From positions 1 through 47,749 of the forward strand of contig CAMCOS010000018.1 in assembly GCA_945876565.1 (NCBI GenBank): 47,749 nucleotides of DNA, read 5' to 3'. Source of the DNA: Lautropia mirabilis (lineage in GTDB: Bacteria; Pseudomonadota; Gammaproteobacteria; Burkholderiales; Burkholderiaceae_B). The position numbers and the translations under genes were made by a program. The notes beneath the pieces were generated by a model. The model had not been told where the DNA came from, made no database searches, and saw only the letters and a program-made list of their open reading frames with translations. How positions within the stretch are numbered: position 1 is the stretch's first letter; each line of letters opens with the position of its first letter. Below, one piece after another: positions 43,683 to 47,749 of the stretch.

Positions 43683-43711
43683 CCAATCGGTTCGAACGCT
43701 GAACCGATTGG
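43683..43711 (+). promoter_or_regulatory. Intra-operon hairpin between tctC and tctA
   Basis: CCAATCGGTTC (43683-43693) pairs perfectly over 11 bp with GAACCGATTGG (43701-43711) around a 7-base loop, 33 bp after the tctC stop. No T-run follows, so partial termination or 3'-end protection of the tctC transcript is likelier than full termination. Confidence 0.6.
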
Positions 43712-43774
43712 AAGACGGTTGTTAAAACGTTGCGTCGTACCATTCTCCTCATAAAACTTGCTGAGGTGTTCACG

Positions 43775-45796
43775 TTGGAAACTATGCAAACCGCCCTTGT
43801 GGGCCTAATGAACTTTCAGCATCTGGGCTTCATGTTGCTGGGCATCGTGATTGGCCTATGTGTTGGCATACTGCCGGGCTTAGGTGGTATCGCGGGCATG
43901 TCCTTGCTCATGCCTTTCATATACGGCATGGACCCGGTATCGGCCATCGCCATGCTCATTGGCATGGTGGCGGTGATTCCCACAGGTGACACCTTCACCT
44001 CAGTATTAATGGGTATTCCGGGGTCGAGTGCCAGCCAGGCCACGGTACTGGACGGATATCCCTTGGCCAAAAAGGGGCAGGCGGCTCGTGCGTTAAGCGC
44101 AGCATTCTCCTCTTCTTTGCTCGGGGGTATTTTTGGTGCCGTACTGTTGACTGGATTTGTCGTGGTCGCAAGGCCAATCATTCTGATATTTTCTACAGCC
44201 GAGCTATTCATGCTGGCCGTGCTCGGACTCTCGGTGGTGGGCATCTTGGCTGGTAACAGCATGATCCGGGGCCTGGCCGCCTGTGGTTTGGGTATCGTCA
44301 TCGGCGCTATTGGTACGGCCCCTGCTACGGGTGAGACCCGGATCGACTTAGGTTTTGAGTACTTGATGGACGGAGTACCGCTGGTCATTGTGGGTTTGGG
44401 CTTGTTTGCGATTCCGGAGCTGGCTGATTTGATGCGTCGCCAAACGTCGATCGCCTCTGGCTCAACGCTGGGAGCAGGTTGGCTTGAAGGCGTCAAGGAT
44501 ACCTTTAAGCACTGGTTTCTTGTGCTGCGCTCGTCTACTTTGGGCACATTCATCGGCGCCATCCCTGGTCTTGGCGGGGGCGTCGTGGACTGGTTGGCCT
44601 ACGGTCACGCGGTCCAGTCGAGCAAGGATAAAAGCCAGTTTGGCAAAGGTGAAATCAAAGGCGTCATCGCACCAGAGTCAGCCAACAACGCCTTGCAAGG
44701 CGGTGCGCTGATGCCCACTTTGCTGTTTGGTATTCCGGGATCTGGTTCCATGGCGGTGTTCCTGGCTGGTATGGCATTACTGGGCCTGCAGCCGGGTCCC
44801 AGCATGGTCACGACCAATTTGGATCTTACGTATACCATCGCATGGACGCTGGCCATGGCCAGTATCATCGGGGCGTTCATTTGTTTCTTGCTGGCCTCCC
44901 CAATTTCTCGCCTGACTTTCATTCCATTTAACTACGTGGCTCCGGCCATGATCATGTTGATTTGCTTTGCTGCGTTCCAAGCCAGACGCGACATCTCCGA
45001 TCTATTCCTGCTGTTTGGCATGGGAATTTTGGGTGTGTTTCTGCGCCGCTTTGGTTGGCCCCGTCCGGCCGTTCTGATTGGTTTTGTGCTGTCACCGCAA
45101 GTCGAAAACTACCTGTACCAAGCAGTTCAGTTCTATGGGGCAGGCTTTCTTGTGCGCCCCGGTGTAATCATTATTGGTGCGTTGGCTGTAATTACCATTG
45201 CCATGTCGGTGCGCAGCCGAGTCTCTGAGGATGGTGCCGTCATGGTTGGTAAAAAGCCGGATGCTGGCGCGGCGCACTCGGAAATGCCGATCCTTGGCGG
45301 GACCACATTGGGTCAACGATTGCCTCAATTATTGTTTGCGCTGTTTGTGATGATGTTGTTCGCCTATGCGGCTTATAGCAGCGCTTCCCTGACTTTTCTG
45401 GGGGCAGTATTTCCCTTGTCGACAGCGTTGTTGATGCTAGCAGCCACAGGCTATGTGGCGTGGAAGATTGTCAAAGGTCCAGGCGGGCATGGCACACACT
45501 TCGACCAAGAGCTGGCTGCCAAGGTCAAAGGTGAATACGGTGGCAGCAGCATCTGGTATTCACTGGCGTGGTTCGCTTTTCTGTTCATTGCTACCGCACT
45601 CATCGGCTTCATCCTGGCACTCGTCCTATTCATTACCTCGTATTTGGTGCGGCGTACCTCCTTGGGATGGATTCGCAGCCTTACCTACACTGGGTTGTGT
45701 GTTGGCTTTATGACCATGCTGGGTCATTACCTGACTTTGAACTTTCCAGCGGGTGTGCTTCAGCAGGTGGTTGAACTGCCATGGCCACTGAAGTGA
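43775..45796 (+). CDS. tctA: Tripartite tricarboxylate transporter permease, TctA-TctB fusion
   Basis: The first 500 or so residues form the 12-helix TctA subunit: GIVIGLCVGILPGLGGIAGMSLLMPF, SVLMGIPGSSASQATVLDGYP, GAIPGLGGGVVDWLAYGHA and LLFGIPGSGSMAVFL, including both PGLGG loops. After a hydrophilic linker (about 505-535) four more helices with TctB character follow (LFALFVMMLFAYAAYSSASL..., ending in YLTLNFPAGVL), replacing a separate tctB. The TTG start is preferred because GAGG stands 8 bases upstream; an ATG follows three codons later, and the frame is open to 43730. It imports a tri- or dicarboxylate by ion coupling. Confidence 0.87.
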   Translation: METMQTALVGLMNFQHLGFMLLGIVIGLCVGILPGLGGIAGMSLLMPFIYGMDPVSAIAMLIGMVAVIPTGDTFTSVLMGIPGSSASQATVLDGYPLAKKGQAARALSAAFSSSLLGGIFGAVLLTGFVVVARPIILIFSTAELFMLAVLGLSVVGILAGNSMIRGLAACGLGIVIGAIGTAPATGETRIDLGFEYLMDGVPLVIVGLGLFAIPELADLMRRQTSIASGSTLGAGWLEGVKDTFKHWFLVLRSSTLGTFIGAIPGLGGGVVDWLAYGHAVQSSKDKSQFGKGEIKGVIAPESANNALQGGALMPTLLFGIPGSGSMAVFLAGMALLGLQPGPSMVTTNLDLTYTIAWTLAMASIIGAFICFLLASPISRLTFIPFNYVAPAMIMLICFAAFQARRDISDLFLLFGMGILGVFLRRFGWPRPAVLIGFVLSPQVENYLYQAVQFYGAGFLVRPGVIIIGALAVITIAMSVRSRVSEDGAVMVGKKPDAGAAHSEMPILGGTTLGQRLPQLLFALFVMMLFAYAAYSSASLTFLGAVFPLSTALLMLAATGYVAWKIVKGPGGHGTHFDQELAAKVKGEYGGSSIWYSLAWFAFLFIATALIGFILALVLFITSYLVRRTSLGWIRSLTYTGLCVGFMTMLGHYLTLNFPAGVLQQVVELPWPLK

Positions 45797-45875
45797 GCGG
45801 CAGCAGGCGCAGTTGTGGTCCACGGCATGAAAGTGTCGCTTTTTCTGTGCTTGACTAGGCAATGAAATCATTGCC

Positions 45876-46475
45876 ATGGCATTGCCCGCCGACCAATTGA
45901 GCATGAGCATGACCGTACTCATGCTCATGACAACAGATTGCGCCTACGTCTCGGGCAAGGTGCATGAAGAGACGACACGCACGCTACTTGATCAAGTGGC
46001 GTGTGCCTGCGACAGCCGTTGCTGCGGTAGCCATGTTGTCACGCTCAGCCTGGATCAGGTGATGTTTTGCCAGCGCATTCATGTTGGCAAGACAGTGAAC
46101 CGGTCGGCCTCGATCAATCACACCGGTGTTTGGTCGATGGAGGCCGGCTTCGAGGTTTGGGCTGAACATTGTCGCACCCAACAAATTCGTCACATGGGCG
46201 GTTGCCTCTACAGCATCATTAGAGTAGGCGAAGCGAGCAGGCTCACCAGCGTCCCGACTTTGCGGCCTTTTGTGCCCGATGAAGGTTGGCGTTGCGCGCA
46301 GGCACAAGGGCGAAAGACCGTGCGGTGTGAAATGGAGCAGTGTTACACGCCCACCAAATCCCAGCCGATTTCATCTTGTAGATTTTCCAGCAGGAGTCAT
46401 CACCTTGACCGATATCTCAGTTGCAGAAGCACTTGCCCCCACTGGCAGACTACGGGCGACCATCAACCTGGGTAA
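45876..46475 (+). pseudogene. Decayed acyl-CoA thioesterase (hotdog family), still open
   Basis: The frame matches the hotdog acyl-CoA thioesterases of betaproteobacteria over about 155 residues: ALPADQLSM.MTVLM, VSGKVH, LLDQVACAC, VVTLSLDQVMFCQRIHVG, SMEAGFEVWAEHCRTQQIRH and PTLRPFVPDE. The active-site GNVHGG motif has become GKVHEE, and eleven cysteines appear where relatives mostly have Arg, Tyr or other residues, as expected from unselected changes. No frameshift or stop interrupts the homologous part, and the frame runs on into the next gene. Probably a recent pseudogene. Confidence 0.65.
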
Positions 46476-47133
46476 TCCGATTCTGGCTTGCAACGGTCCG
46501 ACGACTGGTGAAATATGTGGGGTTTCGGTGGATCTGGCCCACCTGTTGGCTCAGCGCCTGGGGTTGCCGCTCGAACTCGTCGTGTTTGACGCAGCGGGCA
46601 AGGCGGTTCAAGCGGTCGCGCAGGGACAAGTTGCCGACGTTGGCTTTTTCGCCGTTGACCCGCTGCGAAGTCAGGAAATTGCCTTCACCTCTCCTTACAT
46701 ACTGATCGAAGGCTGCTACTTGGTGCGCCAAGACTCGCCGCTTCAATCCAACCACGAGGTTGACCAAGCAGGCACCCGCGTGGTGGTGGGTAGGGGCAGT
46801 GCCTACGATCTTTACCTGAGCCGTGAGTTAAAACAGGCGCAGATCGTGCGTGCCCCCACTTCTCCGGAAGTGGTCGACGTGTTTGTAGAAATGGGGCTAG
46901 ATGTGGCTGCTGGTGTGAAACAGCAGCTGCAATCGGACCAAAAACGGTTTGCTGACCTGCGTCTATTGCCTGGCCGGTTCATGACAATTCAACAGGCCAT
47001 GGGCTTGCCCAAAGGTCGCGCAGAGCATGCAGTGGCTTACCTAGCTGAGTTCGTCAAGGACGTCAAGACCAGTGGTTTTGTGGCGACGGCTTTAGAGCGG
47101 CATGGCATTGAGGGAGCCTCGGTGGCACCATAA
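46405..47133 (+). CDS. Leaderless solute-binding-protein-fold protein (SBP_bac_3-like), copy 2
   Basis: A 242-residue paralogue of the protein encoded before tctC. Shared blocks are ATINLGNPILA, GVSVDLAHLLAQ, VADVGFFAVDPLRSQEIAFTSPY, GRGSAYDLYLSREL, SPEVVDVFVEMGLDVAAGV and LERHGIEGA. Again no signal peptide precedes the fold. The start is TTG at 46405 with AGGAG 8 bases upstream; the frame is open to 46270 but that stretch overlaps the thioesterase remnant. Conservation between the two copies is strong across the whole cleft, suggesting related ligands or reactions. The downstream lyase gene is the nearest candidate partner. Confidence 0.75.
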   Translation: MTDISVAEALAPTGRLRATINLGNPILACNGPTTGEICGVSVDLAHLLAQRLGLPLELVVFDAAGKAVQAVAQGQVADVGFFAVDPLRSQEIAFTSPYILIEGCYLVRQDSPLQSNHEVDQAGTRVVVGRGSAYDLYLSRELKQAQIVRAPTSPEVVDVFVEMGLDVAAGVKQQLQSDQKRFADLRLLPGRFMTIQQAMGLPKGRAEHAVAYLAEFVKDVKTSGFVATALERHGIEGASVAP

Positions 47134-47447
47134 GCATCAACCACCGCTGATTGCAATAAAGTTAATCTGCATTGAAGCAGGACTTCGCTTCGGATTGGTT
47201 GCAGCGCATGGCTGAATTGCCGTGACCTTTGAACTGGTGTTTGATTGACCCGCACTTGAGATTTTTTGGATTAGAACATGAGCGACACACCTACCCCATC
47301 GCTAGACTGGATTGATCGTGCGCAAGTGCCCAAGGCGCATCGCATGGTCAACGCAAGCAGGGTTGATAAACCGGTTTATCCCCGGGCTCGGTGCCGCTTG
47401 GGTCCGGTCCTCCATTTCTGTCTAGCCCAACAACATCCAGAGGATTT
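47134..47447. other. Upstream region of the lyase gene
   Basis: About 310 bp without a convincing gene. A plus-strand frame from ATG 47278 (MSDTPTPSLDWIDRAQ) runs 105 codons but overlaps the lyase gene in another frame and shows no family likeness; it may be a remnant. A perfect 16-bp palindrome lies at 47365-47380. Confidence 0.4.
47365..47380. promoter_or_regulatory. Perfect 16-bp palindrome upstream of the lyase gene
   Basis: GATAAACCGGTTTATC is fully self-complementary without a loop and ends 67 bp before the lyase ATG, a plausible operator for a dimeric regulator. Confidence 0.45.
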
Positions 47448-47749
47448 ATGGCTGCTACCATCATCGATTCACGCATCTTTGGCGACATCTTCAGCGACGC
47501 GCGTATGCGCCAAATCTGGTCGGATGAGAACCGCACGGCCAAGTATCTGGATATTGAACGCGCACTGGCCAAGGTGCAGGGCGAACTGGGTTTGATTCCC
47601 CAAGAAGCCGCCGATGAGATCGTCAAGCACTGCGAGTTGTCCATGATCGACTGGGACAAGCTCAAAGCCAAGACCGAGCAGATCGGTTACCCCATCATCG
47701 CGGTGGTCAACCAGATCAATGCCAATTGCCGCGACCGCCTGGGCGAGTA
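47448..47749 (+). CDS. Class II fumarase/aspartase superfamily lyase, PcaB-like (partial)
   Basis: One hundred codons are visible before the window ends. The N-terminus, TIIDSRIFGDIFSDARMRQIW and then KYLDIERALAKVQGELGLIPQEAADEI, is typical of the 3-carboxymuconate cycloisomerase (PcaB)/adenylosuccinate lyase branch; PYPIIAVVNQ-type and CRDRLGE segments follow. The catalytic signature (GSSxMPxKxN) lies beyond the edge. Enzymes of this family add or remove water, ammonia or other groups at a carbon next to a carboxylate. In this locus it may act on the imported acid or a breakdown product. GAGG precedes the ATG by 4 bases. Confidence 0.75.
   Translation, partial: MAATIIDSRIFGDIFSDARMRQIWSDENRTAKYLDIERALAKVQGELGLIPQEAADEIVKHCELSMIDWDKLKAKTEQIGYPIIAVVNQINANCRDRLGE

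Noticed and set aside
43816-44562. 248-codon minus-strand frame opposite tctA
   Set aside because: The translation is Pro/Ser/Met-rich, the usual mirror of a hydrophobic membrane protein gene.

Overview
The window reads as a chromosomal segment of a betaproteobacterium, most likely Burkholderiales and perhaps close to Alcaligenaceae. The basis is a betaproteobacterial-type porin, a Bug/TctC solute receptor next to a tripartite tricarboxylate permease, a complete urtABCDE urea importer whose UrtB has the long N-terminal domain, a tRNA with an encoded CCA end, and moderately high GC with frequent GTG/TTG starts. No database search was possible, so the taxon is an inference.

Layout. 0-0.85 kb: the right end of an IS200/IS605-type element (tnpB 3' end) that cuts off a gene for an AAA-ATPase-like/DUF1703 protein. 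1-14 kb: housekeeping and accessory genes (GNAT acetyltransferase, porin, DUF7009-like protein, mobA, an unusual FAD-reductase/patatin fusion, an SMR guanidinium-type exporter, class V aminotransferase, ChaN-like protein, small lipoprotein, amidase, SulP transporter). 14-26 kb: two divergent nitrogen-scavenging operons. Leftward runs a BMP-type nucleobase/nucleoside ABC importer with a cytosine-deaminase-like amidohydrolase; rightward runs urtABCDE. Their 434-bp shared region carries an excellent sigma-54 promoter and an NtrC-like dyad facing urtA, and a weaker sigma-54-type site facing the BMP operon. 26-35.4 kb: fabI, mltD, gloB, a methyltransferase, rnhA, an RND efflux pair and dnaQ. 35.5-37.7 kb: tRNA-Val(CAC), a decayed zeta-toxin-like pair, an AT-rich probably transferred methyltransferase and about 700 bp without a convincing gene.

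37.7-47.7 kb is a tricarboxylate-type catabolic locus: a LysR regulator, an AcnA-family aconitase, a strongly shortened in-frame prpF remnant, a solute-binding-protein-fold protein without a signal peptide, tctC, a tctA-tctB fusion, a decayed acyl-CoA thioesterase, a second leaderless solute-binding-fold paralogue, and the start of a class II fumarase/aspartase/PcaB-like lyase running off the window. My reading is that the tctC/tctAB importer brings in a tri- or dicarboxylate that the aconitase, the two leaderless paralogues (perhaps enzymes rather than receptors) and the lyase process. This is the most promising candidate for undescribed biology here.

A recurring oddity is short tandem repeats (12-16 bp units, 3-5 copies), seen in three intergenic regions and once in frame inside mobA.
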